Shown here piece after piece: positions 51,198-60,522 of a stretch of 64,000 nucleotides of DNA. Made by a program: the position numbers and the translations under genes. The DNA comes from Bacillus swezeyi. Its GTDB lineage: Bacteria; Bacillota; Bacilli; Bacillales; Bacillaceae. The first letter of the stretch is position 1; each line of letters starts with the position of its first letter. The stretch lies in the NCBI RefSeq assembly GCF_001969815.1, contig NZ_MRBK01000017.1, positions 36,310-100,309 on the forward strand, given 5' to 3'. A model generated the notes under the pieces. That model was not told the DNA's origin, searched no databases, and was given only the letters and a program-made list of their open reading frames with translations.

Positions 51198-51385
51198 CAC
51201 TGCACCTTAATAAATCTTAAATTTTTTTGATGACGCCAACGCTTTTACCACTTTTATGGTATGATGAGAAAGTCTGGTTAAAATGCATTACAGGAATTTT
51301 ATTGCAGATAGAATGCAAATCGTATACAATTAAATATTGTTTAATTTCTATATAAAATGGTTTGACTTAAAGGATGCGAAAACAA

Positions 51386-51922
51386 TTGAAAAAAACAATC
51401 ATACCTTCTTTGATTACGATTGGAAACTTTGTTTCGGGCTTGTCTTCGATATTGCTGGCATTCAGAGGGTATTTATTCTTGGCGATCATATTTGTTGTGA
51501 TCGGCGCCATTTTGGACAGCCTTGACGGTATGGCCGCGCGGAAATTAAATGCAGTCAGCCTGTTCGGAAAAGAGTTGGACTCATTGGCTGATATTATCAC
51601 TTTCGGAGTAGCTCCAGCTATTATTACTTATTCGATCGTTTTTCATGATGCTCCGCTGCTCGGCCTCCCTTCTACATTGCTGTTCCCTGTCTGCGGAGCA
51701 CTTCGGCTGGCCCGTTTTAATATTCAGTCAGAGAACCAGGATTATTTTACGGGACTGCCTATTACGGCTGCAGGCACCATGTTGGTGTGTCTCAACCTTT
51801 TATGCGATATCCTCGGCAAAAAGACGTTCATAATGGTCACTTTATTTTTGTCCTATCTCATGGTCAGCAAAATCAAAGTCATCAGTCTAAAAGGAAAAAA
51901 ACTATTGAAGAAAGTGAGCTAG
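51386..51922 (+). CDS. pssA: CDP-diacylglycerol-serine O-phosphatidyltransferase PssA
   Basis: A 178-residue integral membrane enzyme of the CDP-alcohol phosphotransferase family with about five to six spans. The catalytic motif D-x2-D-G-x2-A-R-x8-G-x3-D-x3-D is present as DSLDGMAARKLNAVSLFGKELDSLAD (given here split: DSLDGMAARKL, then FGKELDSLAD). It makes phosphatidylserine from CDP-diacylglycerol and serine. Start is TTG at 51386, about 9 bases after AAAGG; an ATG at 51374 abuts that site and is too close. It heads a three-gene operon with a DedA protein and psd, so the operon makes phosphatidylethanolamine. Confidence 0.9.
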   Translation: MKKTIIPSLITIGNFVSGLSSILLAFRGYLFLAIIFVVIGAILDSLDGMAARKLNAVSLFGKELDSLADIITFGVAPAIITYSIVFHDAPLLGLPSTLLFPVCGALRLARFNIQSENQDYFTGLPITAAGTMLVCLNLLCDILGKKTFIMVTLFLSYLMVSKIKVISLKGKKLLKKVS

Positions 51923-51928
51923 GGTTTA

Positions 51929-52411
51929 ATGGAGTTGGCAAGAGAATTGATTTCCCACTACGGGTATTTTGCGATATTCGGCATGCTTGTCCTCGGAATC
52001 GCAGGCCTTCCAATACCCGATGAGGTGATGATGACCTTTGTCGGGTATCTGTCTTCTATTCATATATTAAACTATGGGCTGTCACTCTTGATCAGTTTTT
52101 CAGGGGCCATATCAGGCATGCTCATCAGTTATTTTTTAGGGAAGAAAATCGGTAAGCCGCTGCTGGACAGGTTCGGCAAATGGATCGGTCTGACGCCGAA
52201 AAGAATGGATACTGTTCATCACTGGTTTGACAAATACGGCCCGTGGACGATCGTATTCGGCTATTTTATTCCCGGAATTCGCCATGTAACATGCTATCTG
52301 TCCGGAATGAACGAAATGAAAATGAAAAGGTTTCTGGTGTACGCCGGTTCAGGAGCGTTTATTTGGTGTCTCGTTTTTATTACGGTCGGCTACACGATCG
52401 GAGTCATATAA
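51929..52411 (+). CDS. ybfM: YbfM, DedA-family membrane protein
   Basis: A 160-residue DedA/SNARE-associated (VTT-fold) membrane protein. Typical blocks are LGIAGLPIPDEVMMTFVGYL, GAISGMLISYFLGKKIGKPLL, and FGYFIPGIRHVTCYLSGMNEMKMKRF. DedA proteins are lipid-carrier or phospholipid flippases/scramblases or support membrane potential. It starts 6 bases after pssA and precedes psd, the B. subtilis pssA-ybfM-psd order; a role in moving phosphatidylserine or phosphatidylethanolamine is inferred. Confidence 0.88.
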   Translation: MELARELISHYGYFAIFGMLVLGIAGLPIPDEVMMTFVGYLSSIHILNYGLSLLISFSGAISGMLISYFLGKKIGKPLLDRFGKWIGLTPKRMDTVHHWFDKYGPWTIVFGYFIPGIRHVTCYLSGMNEMKMKRFLVYAGSGAFIWCLVFITVGYTIGVI

Positions 52412-52454
52412 AAAGCCACTTGCTTTCCGGATGACAACAAAAGGAGTGAACAGC

Positions 52455-53246
52455 TTGAAAAAGCGGCTTTACCGATTTTTGATTGAGTTGACAAATAAAA
52501 AGGGCATGTCCCGGGCATTGAAAAAGTTTGCTCAGTCAAAGCTCAGCAAACCACTTATCTCTTCTTATATCAAAACCTTTCATATTAACACAGAAGAAAT
52601 GCTGGAAGATGCCGGCTCTTTTAACAGCTTGCACGAACTGTTCATCAGAAAATTGAAGAACGGGGCGCGCCCGCTCCCCGCAGATCCAAACAGCCTGGTC
52701 AGCCCCGTAGACGGGGTTATAGAAGAAATGGGCACGATCTCATCCGATAAACAGTTTATCGTGAAAAATAAACCTTACTCGCTCGAAGAAATGATCGGCA
52801 GAGATGAAGTCACAGGCCGCTATTTGGGCGGAACATATATCATCATCTATTTAAGCCCGAAAGACTACCACAGAATCCACAGCCCGGCGCACGGCACGCT
52901 TGAAAAACAATATTCGCTGGGAAACGCTTCTTACCCGGTGAATCATATAGGATTGACGTACGGAAAATCACCGCTGACGAAAAACCACAGGATGATTTCA
53001 GAATTCAAGCATCAATTTGGATCAGCCCTGTTAGTGAAAGTCGGAGCGATGTATATTAATTCGATCGTCATACTGTCGGATTCAAAAGAATGGCGCCAAG
53101 GAGAAGAAATCGCCTATTTTTCATTCGGATCAACCGTTATTCTCCTGTTTGAAAAAGACACCTTTCTCCCTGCCGAGCGCCTGCACCCCTCACTTCAAGT
53201 GAAAATGGGAGAAGTGTTGGGCTCTCTTACAAACCGAAAATCGTAA
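52455..53246 (+). CDS. psd: Phosphatidylserine decarboxylase
   Basis: A 263-residue proenzyme that self-cleaves to form a pyruvoyl group and decarboxylates phosphatidylserine to phosphatidylethanolamine at the membrane. Catalytic features: SPVDGVIEE (Asp of the Asp-His-Ser triad), YHRIHSPAHG (His) and FGST near residue 232, where cleavage makes the Ser-derived pyruvoyl. It belongs to the shorter Firmicute type, normal length. Start is TTG at 52455 with AAAGGAG 9 bases upstream; an in-frame ATG at 52431 has no site. Followed by a strong terminator. Confidence 0.95.
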   Translation: MKKRLYRFLIELTNKKGMSRALKKFAQSKLSKPLISSYIKTFHINTEEMLEDAGSFNSLHELFIRKLKNGARPLPADPNSLVSPVDGVIEEMGTISSDKQFIVKNKPYSLEEMIGRDEVTGRYLGGTYIIIYLSPKDYHRIHSPAHGTLEKQYSLGNASYPVNHIGLTYGKSPLTKNHRMISEFKHQFGSALLVKVGAMYINSIVILSDSKEWRQGEEIAYFSFGSTVILLFEKDTFLPAERLHPSLQVKMGEVLGSLTNRKS

Positions 53247-53277
53247 TCCCCCGAAAACGCCATCGGGGGATTTTTTT
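53245..53277 (+). terminator. Terminator of pssA-ybfM-psd
   Basis: AATCCCCCGA (53245-53254) pairs with TCGGGGGATT (53263-53272), followed by TTTTTTT, overlapping the psd stop codon. Confidence 0.92.
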
Positions 53278-53412
53278 AACCGCTTGTGTAAAAAACACCC
53301 GCAAAATAAACGAAAGCAGCCTTTTCCTCTTCATGAAAAACCGCCACCATAAATCAAAAGGCCTATATTTTTTTTAGTCAAGCGAATAAACATCACTTTT
53401 TCGGCCTTTTTC

Positions 53413-53449
53413 ATTTTAATTTAATTATCAATCAATTATTTTAATTTAA
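53413..53449 (+). promoter_or_regulatory. Direct repeats, candidate MalR site for maeN
   Basis: ATTTTAATTTAA occurs at 53413-53424 and 53438-53449, 25 bases start to start, with TTATCAATCAATT between. The site is about 65-100 bases upstream of maeN, the usual place for a response-regulator activator. MalR control of maeN is known in B. subtilis; this exact site is inference. Confidence 0.5.
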
Positions 53450-53513
53450 AAAACGCACAGAATCGACACTTTTCTTCTACAATTGAAACCATACAAACAT
53501 GGGGGTGTTTTTC

Positions 53514-54860
53514 ATGGAAGCAGCAAAAGATTTGAAACCGATTACAAATCATAATCACCAACAAGATAATAAAAACCTGTTCCAGAAAATAATCAGCTGG
53601 AAGATTGGAGTTATCCCTTTTCCGCTTTATATTTCTCTGGCTGTCATTATCTTCTTAGCAGCGTATTTTAATGAACTGCCGAACGATATGCTTGGCGGCT
53701 TTGCTATCATCATGATTCTCGGAATTATTCTCGGAGATATCGGCCAGCGTATTCCAATTTTAAAAGACATTGGCGGACCGGCTATTCTTTCATTGTTCGT
53801 TCCTTCGTTTTTAGTCTTTTTTAAAGTGCTGAATCCAGCTTCGTTGGAAGCGGTTACAACACTGATGAAGACGTCAAATTTCTTGTATTTCTATATTGCT
53901 TGTTTAGTAGCCGGAAGCATTTTGGGCATGCACCGCACCGTTCTGATCCAAGGTTTTATGAGAATGTTCGTTCCGCTTTTGGCCGGGACAGTCGCCGCTG
54001 TAACTGCCGGAATTCTCGTCGGTCTTTTATTTGGCTATAGTCCTTATGAAGCTTTCTTCTTTATCATTGTCCCGATTATTGCCGGCGGTATCGGAGAAGG
54101 CATTTTGCCGCTGTCTCTAGCGTATTCGCAAATTTTGGGCCAATCTACGGATGTATTCGTTTCCCAGCTGATCCCAGCCGCTATCATTGGAAACGTCGTG
54201 GCGATTATCTCGGCCGGCCTGATGAAAAAGCTTGGCGAAAAACGTCCTGAATTAAACGGGAACGGACGCCTTGTCAAATCGAAAAAAGACGATGAAATTT
54301 TCAATCAAAAAGAAGAGGAAGCCAAAATTGATTTGAAATTAATGGGCGCCGGCGTTCTGATCGCTTGTTCGTTCTTCATTTTCGGCGGCCTGGTTTCCAA
54401 GTTCATCGCAATTCCCGGAGCGATTTTAATGATCATCGCCGCGGCTCTTGTAAAGTATGCAAAACTCCTGCCGGCCAGCATGGAAAAGGGCGCTCACCAG
54501 CTTTACAAATTTATGTCCTCAAGCTTTACATGGCCGTTGATGGTCGGATTGGGCATTCTTTATATTCCGCTTGATGATGTAGCATCAGTCATCTCTTTGC
54601 GCTTCATCGCTGTCTGTGCTTCTGTCGTTGTTGCCATGGTGACGTCAGGATACTTCGTCGGAAAACTAATGAACATGTATCCTGTGGAATCAGCGATTGT
54701 CACCGGCTGCCACAGCGGACTTGGCGGTACGGGAGACGTGGCCATTCTTTCCGCTTCCGGCCGAATGGGCCTCATGCCTTTCGCGCAAATTTCAACGCGT
54801 CTCGGAGGGGCATCAACCGTGATTGTGGCAACCGTTTTACTGAAGTTTTTCACCTCGTAA
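53514..54860 (+). CDS. maeN: MaeN, Na+/malate symporter (2-hydroxycarboxylate transporter family)
   Basis: A 448-residue transporter with about 11 spans and a long charged cytoplasmic loop near 245-275. The two re-entrant GGxG signatures of the 2HCT family are seen in IIAGGIGEGILPLSLAYS and GCHSGLGGTGDVAILSASGRMGLMPFAQISTRLGGA. It takes up malate with sodium. The ATG at 53514 follows GGGGGTG by 6 bases, giving the same length as B. subtilis MaeN. It is served by the MalK-MalR system encoded upstream, now separated by the phospholipid operon. Confidence 0.93.
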   Translation: MEAAKDLKPITNHNHQQDNKNLFQKIISWKIGVIPFPLYISLAVIIFLAAYFNELPNDMLGGFAIIMILGIILGDIGQRIPILKDIGGPAILSLFVPSFLVFFKVLNPASLEAVTTLMKTSNFLYFYIACLVAGSILGMHRTVLIQGFMRMFVPLLAGTVAAVTAGILVGLLFGYSPYEAFFFIIVPIIAGGIGEGILPLSLAYSQILGQSTDVFVSQLIPAAIIGNVVAIISAGLMKKLGEKRPELNGNGRLVKSKKDDEIFNQKEEEAKIDLKLMGAGVLIACSFFIFGGLVSKFIAIPGAILMIIAAALVKYAKLLPASMEKGAHQLYKFMSSSFTWPLMVGLGILYIPLDDVASVISLRFIAVCASVVVAMVTSGYFVGKLMNMYPVESAIVTGCHSGLGGTGDVAILSASGRMGLMPFAQISTRLGGASTVIVATVLLKFFTS

Positions 54861-54871
54861 GAACGTATAAA

Positions 54872-54920
54872 AAAACAAAAAGGAGTCTGATCTATGCGAT
54901 CGGATTCCTTTTTTGTTTTC
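54872..54920. terminator. Terminator between maeN and yufS
   Basis: AAAACAAAAAGGAGTCTGATC pairs, with small mismatches, with GATCGGATTCCTTTTTTGTTTT (inner GATC/GATC). Long A and T tracts make it bidirectional. Confidence 0.8.
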
Positions 54921-55152
54921 AGCGTTTCTCAACTCTGATATATTCTCTCGGTTTAAAAGGAGCGGTTCCTTTCTTGAGCAAAGGCTCATCCTCTGCCCCT
55001 GTCTGAATCGGAGCGTAATCGCCGCGGTATTGCGGGTCTTCGTCTGCTCCGATGTCAGGCGGCGTTTCACGAGTCATTTCCCTGTTGATCATAAACGCTC
55101 CTGCAAAAAGCGAACAAAATAAACTGCAGCTGACAAAAGCTTTTTTTCTCAC
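54919..55152 (-). CDS. yufS: YufS, small protein
   Basis: A 77-residue protein with a basic start and a hydrophobic segment (KAFVSCSLFCSLFAGAFMI, about 5-21) that is a signal anchor, followed by an acidic/polar extracytoplasmic tail (TPPDIGADEDPQYRGDYAPI). Role unknown. GTG start at 55152 with GAGGTGAT upstream. It is divergent from the mrp operon and convergent with maeN, as in B. subtilis. Confidence 0.8.
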   Translation of the reverse strand: MRKKAFVSCSLFCSLFAGAFMINREMTRETPPDIGADEDPQYRGDYAPIQTGAEDEPLLKKGTAPFKPREYIRVEKR

Positions 55153-55397
55153 CTTTTATCACCTCAGTTTTCAGCTTGTTCAAAAAAACTTTCCATTATA
55201 CAAATGCTTTATTTTTTGATAAAATTGTTTTCAGGTTCATAAGACCGCATAAACAAGTGATTTTTTGTGATCATGCAGCCGATTAAAATTTGAGTTATAA
55301 TTTGTCTAGGTCACCAGTTCTAAAAAAGTACATAACGTTTGAAAATTTTAGTATGGAACAGAATGTATTTATACAAGCTACCTAAGGGAGGTTAACG

Positions 55398-57800
55398 ATG
55401 ACATCTTTACATATTGCGATTTTATCGCCTATTGCACTCGCCTTCTTTATTCCGCTATTGGCGAAATATGCCCGAAAGATTCATACAGGATGGTTTGTCC
55501 TGCTTCTTCCTGTTCTATTATTTATTTATTTTTTTCGTATGATCGGCATGACGGCAAATGGGGGCACATTAAGAGCCGGACTGGAATGGATTCCTTCCTT
55601 CGGCATCAACTTTACCGCCTATGTGGACGGCCTCGGATTGCTGTTTGCCCTGCTGATTACGGGAATCGGGTCTTTGGTTGTGCTCTACAGCATTTACTAT
55701 CTGTCTAAAGAAAGAGAACAGCTCGGACCGTTCTACGTTTATCTGCTCATGTTTATGGGAGCAATGCTCGGCGTTGTTCTCGTTGATAACGTCATTGTAC
55801 TTTATTTATTTTGGGAATTGACCAGCATCTCTTCATTTCTGTTGATCGGCTATTGGTACAAGCGGGAAAAATCGCGTTATGGCGCGACAAAGTCCATGCT
55901 TATCACAATTTTCGGCGGTCTTTCCATGCTTGGCGGGTTCATCCTTCTTTATACGATTACGGGCTCATTCAGCATCAGGGAAATGATCAGCCAGGTTGAC
56001 TTGATTTCGGCTCACAGCTTTTATATTCCGGCACTCGTGCTGATTTTAATCGGAGCTTTTACAAAATCGGCACAATTTCCGTTTTATATCTGGCTTCCGG
56101 ATGCAATGGAAGCGCCGACACCCGTCAGCGCCTATTTGCATTCTGCAACAATGGTTAAAGCGGGAATTTATATCGTGGCAAGGTTCACCCCGATCTTCGC
56201 TTTTTCGGGAGAATGGTTTTGGATCGTTTCCCTCACAGGGATTGTGACGCTTTTCTGGGGCTCCTTCAATGCGGTCAAGCAGACCGATTTGAAATCAATT
56301 CTCGCATTTTCTACGGTCAGCCAGCTCGGGATGATCATGTCGATGCTCGGCGTCGGATCGGCAGCTTTGCACTTTCATCATTTTGAATATTACATGGTCT
56401 CAGTTATAGCCGCCATCTTTCACCTGATCAACCATGCGACATTCAAAGGCAGCCTGTTCATGGCAGTCGGGATTATCGACCATGAAACGGGCACAAGGGA
56501 TATCCGCAAGCTTGGCGGTTTAATGACGATCATGCCGATTACCTTTACGATTACATTGATCGGCGCTTTCTCGATGGCCGGACTGCCTCCTTTCAACGGA
56601 TTTCTGAGTAAAGAAATGTTCTTCACAAGCATGCTCAGGACCACTGATTTCAGCCTGTTCAACGCCGGTACATGGGGTTTTCTGTTCCCTGTTTTGGCAT
56701 GGATCGGCAGCGTGTTTACCTTTATTTACTGCATGGTTTTATTTTTTAAAACATTTACGGGAAAATATCAGCCTGAAAAACTTGAGAAAAAAGCGCATGA
56801 GGCTCCGCTCGGCATGCTGATTCCGCCGATTATTCTCGTCTCTCTCGTGGTGATTTTTTTCTTTTTCCCGAACATTTTGTCTTACAGCATCATTGAGCCT
56901 GCAGCTGAATCGATTATGCCGACCCTTTTGGGTGAAGGCGAAAAATTCAAGGTTCATATTTATAGGTGGCACGACTTTTCACCTGAGTTCTTTATGACAG
57001 TCGGCGTCGTTGTCCTCGGCATTCTGGCTTATTTGAGCCTTGCCAAATGGCGAAAGGTCTATGGCCTTCTCCCGGAAAAACTGACGCTGAACAAACTGTA
57101 TGACAGCTCGCTGTCAGGTCTTGAGAAGGGCTCCAACAAGATCACAAGGACATACATGACCGGATTTCTCCGCGACTACCTTGTGTATGTTTTTGTCTTT
57201 TTTATCATTGTCATCGGCGGCTCGCTCGCGATTACAGGCGGCTTTTCATATGACGTCAAAGGAAATGCTTCAATCGGCGTATATGAACTCGTTCTGTCGG
57301 CGGTTATGATTGCCGCGACATTTACAACCGTTTTTGCAAGGTCAAGGCTGACGGCGATTATCGGGCTTGGTGTCATCGGCTATACACTCGCTTTATTTTT
57401 TGTTATTTTCAGGGCGCCCGACCTGGCGCTGACACAGCTCATTATTGAAACAATTTCAGTAGCGCTGTTCCTTTTATGTTTCTATCATCTGCCGAAATTC
57501 AGATTCAAGCCGAAATCGGCCAAGTTCAGAGTAACCAATGCCGTTGTGTCGATCGGAGTCGGAGCAATCGTGACTCTGCTCGCTTTGTCAGCAAACAGCC
57601 AGCGGTCTCTTGAAAGCATTTCATCTTACTTTATTGAAAACAGCTATAAGCTTGCAGGCGGCCATAATATCGTCAACGTGATTTTGGTCGATTTCAGGGG
57701 ATTTGATACATTGTTTGAGATTACCGTTCTTGTCATCGCCGCTTTAGGAATTTACGGAATGATCACACTCAGAATGGAGAAAGGGGGAGAAGAGCATTGA
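55398..57800 (+). CDS. mrpA: MrpA subunit of Na+/H+ antiporter
   Basis: An 800-residue, roughly 20-span protein. The N-terminal two thirds is NADH-dehydrogenase-subunit-5-like (ND5): VIVLYLFWELTSISSFLLIGYW, GAFTKSAQFPFYIWLPDAMEAPTPVSAYLHSATMVKAGIYI and the second-half histidines; the last part is MrpA-specific and MrpB-like (APDLALTQLIIETISVALFLLCF). It is the large proton/sodium-translocating subunit of the seven-subunit Mrp antiporter needed for Na+ and alkaline pH resistance and, in B. subtilis, cholate efflux and sporulation. AAGGGAGGT precedes the ATG. It overlaps mrpB by 4 bases. Confidence 0.95.
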   Translation: MTSLHIAILSPIALAFFIPLLAKYARKIHTGWFVLLLPVLLFIYFFRMIGMTANGGTLRAGLEWIPSFGINFTAYVDGLGLLFALLITGIGSLVVLYSIYYLSKEREQLGPFYVYLLMFMGAMLGVVLVDNVIVLYLFWELTSISSFLLIGYWYKREKSRYGATKSMLITIFGGLSMLGGFILLYTITGSFSIREMISQVDLISAHSFYIPALVLILIGAFTKSAQFPFYIWLPDAMEAPTPVSAYLHSATMVKAGIYIVARFTPIFAFSGEWFWIVSLTGIVTLFWGSFNAVKQTDLKSILAFSTVSQLGMIMSMLGVGSAALHFHHFEYYMVSVIAAIFHLINHATFKGSLFMAVGIIDHETGTRDIRKLGGLMTIMPITFTITLIGAFSMAGLPPFNGFLSKEMFFTSMLRTTDFSLFNAGTWGFLFPVLAWIGSVFTFIYCMVLFFKTFTGKYQPEKLEKKAHEAPLGMLIPPIILVSLVVIFFFFPNILSYSIIEPAAESIMPTLLGEGEKFKVHIYRWHDFSPEFFMTVGVVVLGILAYLSLAKWRKVYGLLPEKLTLNKLYDSSLSGLEKGSNKITRTYMTGFLRDYLVYVFVFFIIVIGGSLAITGGFSYDVKGNASIGVYELVLSAVMIAATFTTVFARSRLTAIIGLGVIGYTLALFFVIFRAPDLALTQLIIETISVALFLLCFYHLPKFRFKPKSAKFRVTNAVVSIGVGAIVTLLALSANSQRSLESISSYFIENSYKLAGGHNIVNVILVDFRGFDTLFEITVLVIAALGIYGMITLRMEKGGEEH

Positions 57801-58228
57801 AAAAACACCAGACAAATGATGTGATCCTTCAAACCGTTACGAAGATCGCTTCTTTTATCATTTTGCTCTTTTCTTTCCATATCTTTTTTGCCGGACATAA
57901 CAATCCCGGCGGAGGTTTTATCGGCGGCTTGATGACCGCATCTTCATTCGTGCTGCTTCTGCTCGCCTATGATTTAAAAACGGTGCGGAATATCCTGCCC
58001 GTCAACTTTATTTATGTGGCCGCATCCGGTTTATTCATCTCCCTCTGCACGGGAATCGGTTCTTTTGTGTTCGGCGCTCAATTTCTCTCGCATGCTTTTG
58101 ATTATTTTCAGCTTCCTCTGCTGGGGAAAACGGAGCTCGCCACCGCGGTATTGTTTGATATCGGTGTATATCTAGTAGTGGTCGGCGTGACCATGACCAT
58201 TATTCAAACGATTGGAGAGAGAGAATAA
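57797..58228 (+). CDS. mrpB: MrpB subunit of Na+/H+ antiporter
   Basis: A 143-residue four-span subunit with SFHIFFAGHNNPGGGFIGGLMTASSFVLLLLAYD, the conserved MrpB signature. It overlaps mrpA by 4 bases and mrpC by 1. It is an essential membrane subunit of the Mrp complex next to the C-terminal part of MrpA. Confidence 0.94.
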   Translation: MKKHQTNDVILQTVTKIASFIILLFSFHIFFAGHNNPGGGFIGGLMTASSFVLLLLAYDLKTVRNILPVNFIYVAASGLFISLCTGIGSFVFGAQFLSHAFDYFQLPLLGKTELATAVLFDIGVYLVVVGVTMTIIQTIGERE

Positions 58229-58569
58229 TGGAGATTTTAATGTCATTTATCGTAGGAATTTTGTTCACGGCAGCGACTTATTTATTGCTGTCAAAGAGCC
58301 TTTTGAGGGTGATTATTGGAACGGCCGTGCTCAGCCACGGCGTTCACCTCCTTTTGCTGACGATGGGAGGATTAAAAAAAGGAGCGCCTCCCATTTTACA
58401 AGAGGGAACGGCAGCATATGTCGATCCGCTGCCGCAGGCGCTTATTTTAACGGCAATCGTCATCGCTTTCGGTGTGACATCTTTTCTTTTGGTCATGGCC
58501 TTCCGCGCCTACCAGGAGCTGAAAATGGATGATATGGATCAAATGAGGGGAAATGATCAACATGAATAA
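58228..58569 (+). CDS. mrpC: MrpC subunit of Na+/H+ antiporter (NuoK-like)
   Basis: A 113-residue three-span subunit similar to complex I NuoK: YLLLSKSLLRVIIGTAVLSHGVHLLLLTMGG and DPLPQALILTAIVIAFGVTSFLLVMAFR. The start ATG overlaps the mrpB TAA (TAATG). It overlaps mrpD by 8 bases. Confidence 0.94.
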   Translation: MEILMSFIVGILFTAATYLLLSKSLLRVIIGTAVLSHGVHLLLLTMGGLKKGAPPILQEGTAAYVDPLPQALILTAIVIAFGVTSFLLVMAFRAYQELKMDDMDQMRGNDQHE

Positions 58570-60040
58570 TCTTGTAATCCTGCCGATACTCATTCCTTTA
58601 TTGGCAGCCGTTTTGCTAATATTTATGAACAAATCGATAAAGCTGATGCGCGCATTCAGTGCCATATCTTCCCTTGCAGCAGTGGCGGCCGCGGTTGTGC
58701 TCGTACAGACCGTGTTCACCGATGGAATACAAACATTGTATGTCGGCGGCTGGAAACCGCCGTTTGGGATCAGCCTTGTCGCCGATCAGTTTGCCAGCCT
58801 TCTTGCATTAACAACGGCAATTATCGGATTTCTGACCGTCCTTTATTCGTTTCGATCGATCGGAGAAAAGCGGGAACGTTTCTTTTATTATCCAGCTGTC
58901 CAATTCCTTCTGGCGGGAGTGAGCGGCGCTTTTTTGACAGGCGATCTGTTTAACTTGTTCGTATTCTTTGAGGTTCTGCTGATGGCTTCATATGTCCTGA
59001 TCGTAATCGGCGGTACGAAGATTCAGCTGCGGGAATCTTTGAAATATATAGTCTTTAATATTATTTCTTCCGCATTATTCGTCATCGGAGTCGCTTATTT
59101 ATATGCTGTAACGGGCACATTAAATATGGCGGATCTGAGCGTTCGGATCAGCGAATCCGGCCAAACAGGACTGATCACCGTCATCGCCGTATTATTTCTG
59201 ATCGTTTTCGGTCTGAAAGGCGGGATCTTCCCGCTTTATTTCTGGATGCCTGGTTCTTATTACGCACCGCCTGCACCCATCTCTGCTTTGTTTGGGGCGC
59301 TCCTCACAAAAGTCGGGTTATATGCGATCACCCGGGTGTTTACGCTGATTTTCACACAAGATACCGCTTATACCCATCAGCTGATGGTCTGGCTCGCGGC
59401 TCTCACGATTATATTCGGGGTTATCGGCTCTATCGCCTATTGGGATGTCCAAAAGATCATCATCTACAATATCGTGACAGCGGTCGGCGTGATTTTGTTT
59501 GGTATCGCCGCCAACACACCTGCTTCCATTGAAGGGTCTGTCTATTACTTAATTCATGATATGATCATCAAAGGGGCTCTGTTTATGCTGGGCGGCACAC
59601 TCTTTGCATTGACGGGAACGAACAATCTGAAGAAAATGAGCGGACTCATTAAAAGCCATCCCGTCCTTGGCTGGATGTTTATGATCTCAGCCGTTTCATT
59701 AGCGGGAGTTCCTCCTTTCAGCGGATTTATAGGAAAGCTGAAAATTGCAGAAGGGGGCTTTTTAAGTGGTGAGTTCGTCATTACGATGCTCATGCTGTTA
59801 TCAAGCCTGCTCGTATTATATTCCGTCATGAAAATTTTTATCAACGGCTTTTGGGGAGATGACCGGGAAGATGCTCCGGCAAAAAGGCCGGTCAAAGGCT
59901 ACATGTATCCGGCAGCGATACTGCTCTTTCTGTCACTCGCCATCGGAATCGGCACAGAGTTTGTCGCGCCTTACTTTCACCAGGCGGCCGACACGCTGGT
60001 AAACCCTGAAAAATATATTGAAGCCGTTTTGAAGGAGTAG
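58562..60040 (+). CDS. mrpD: MrpD subunit of Na+/H+ antiporter (ND4-like)
   Basis: A 492-residue, about 14-span subunit homologous to antiporter-like subunits of complex I. Typical blocks: LFNLFVFFEVLLMASYVLIV, FGLKGGIFPLYFWMPGSYYAPPAPISALFGALLTKVGLYA and VYYLIHDMIIKGALFMLGG. The conserved Glu in FFEVLL and Lys in GLKGG are the proton-path residues. The ATG at 58562, about 10 bases after GAGGGG, is preferred over the ATG at 58553 that abuts the site. Confidence 0.94.
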   Translation: MNNLVILPILIPLLAAVLLIFMNKSIKLMRAFSAISSLAAVAAAVVLVQTVFTDGIQTLYVGGWKPPFGISLVADQFASLLALTTAIIGFLTVLYSFRSIGEKRERFFYYPAVQFLLAGVSGAFLTGDLFNLFVFFEVLLMASYVLIVIGGTKIQLRESLKYIVFNIISSALFVIGVAYLYAVTGTLNMADLSVRISESGQTGLITVIAVLFLIVFGLKGGIFPLYFWMPGSYYAPPAPISALFGALLTKVGLYAITRVFTLIFTQDTAYTHQLMVWLAALTIIFGVIGSIAYWDVQKIIIYNIVTAVGVILFGIAANTPASIEGSVYYLIHDMIIKGALFMLGGTLFALTGTNNLKKMSGLIKSHPVLGWMFMISAVSLAGVPPFSGFIGKLKIAEGGFLSGEFVITMLMLLSSLLVLYSVMKIFINGFWGDDREDAPAKRPVKGYMYPAAILLFLSLAIGIGTEFVAPYFHQAADTLVNPEKYIEAVLKE

Positions 60041-60045
60041 ATCGC

Positions 60046-60522
60046 ATGGCATTACAAATATTATTGAATTTTATCCTTGCGTTATGCTGGATGTTTCTGA
60101 ACAATGACTACACTGCTGTCAGCTTGATGATAGGTTACGCGATCGGATTGTTCTCGCTCTTTTTGATGAGGCGTTTTTTCCGCCGCCGTTTTTATTTGAT
60201 CAACATTTGGGCGATTATCATGCTGCTCTTTATTTTTGCAAAAGAGCTGATCTTAGCCAATGTAAGCGTCCTGAAGACGATTTTGTCCCCAAAGCTGAAA
60301 AATAAACCGGGAATCTTTGCATTCAAGACAGATCTTAAAGCAGACTGGGAAATTACGACCTTGGCGAACCTGATTTCTTTAACACCCGGCACATTGGTCG
60401 TCGATGTTTCAGACGACCGATCTATTCTCTATATTCATGCCGTGGATATTGATGATGCCGATAAAGCCATCAGCGACATTCGCCATTCATTCGAAGAAGC
60501 TATTAAGGAGGTAAGCCGCTGA
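60046..60522 (+). CDS. mrpE: MrpE subunit of Na+/H+ antiporter
   Basis: A 158-residue subunit with two to three N-terminal spans (about 3-20, 25-44, 53-72) and a cytoplasmic alpha/beta domain with LANLISLTPGTLVVDVSDDRSILYIHAVD, the MrpE signature. GAAGGAGT lies 6-7 bases before the ATG. It overlaps mrpF by one base. Confidence 0.94.
   Translation: MALQILLNFILALCWMFLNNDYTAVSLMIGYAIGLFSLFLMRRFFRRRFYLINIWAIIMLLFIFAKELILANVSVLKTILSPKLKNKPGIFAFKTDLKADWEITTLANLISLTPGTLVVDVSDDRSILYIHAVDIDDADKAISDIRHSFEEAIKEVSR

Noticed and set aside
53281..53412. Small gene between psd and maeN
   Set aside because: No frame with start and ribosome site; AT-rich promoter sequence with the candidate MalR repeats just after.
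58212..58532. 106-codon frame overlapping mrpC
   Set aside because: Shadow of mrpC in another frame; mrpC is clearly the conserved subunit.
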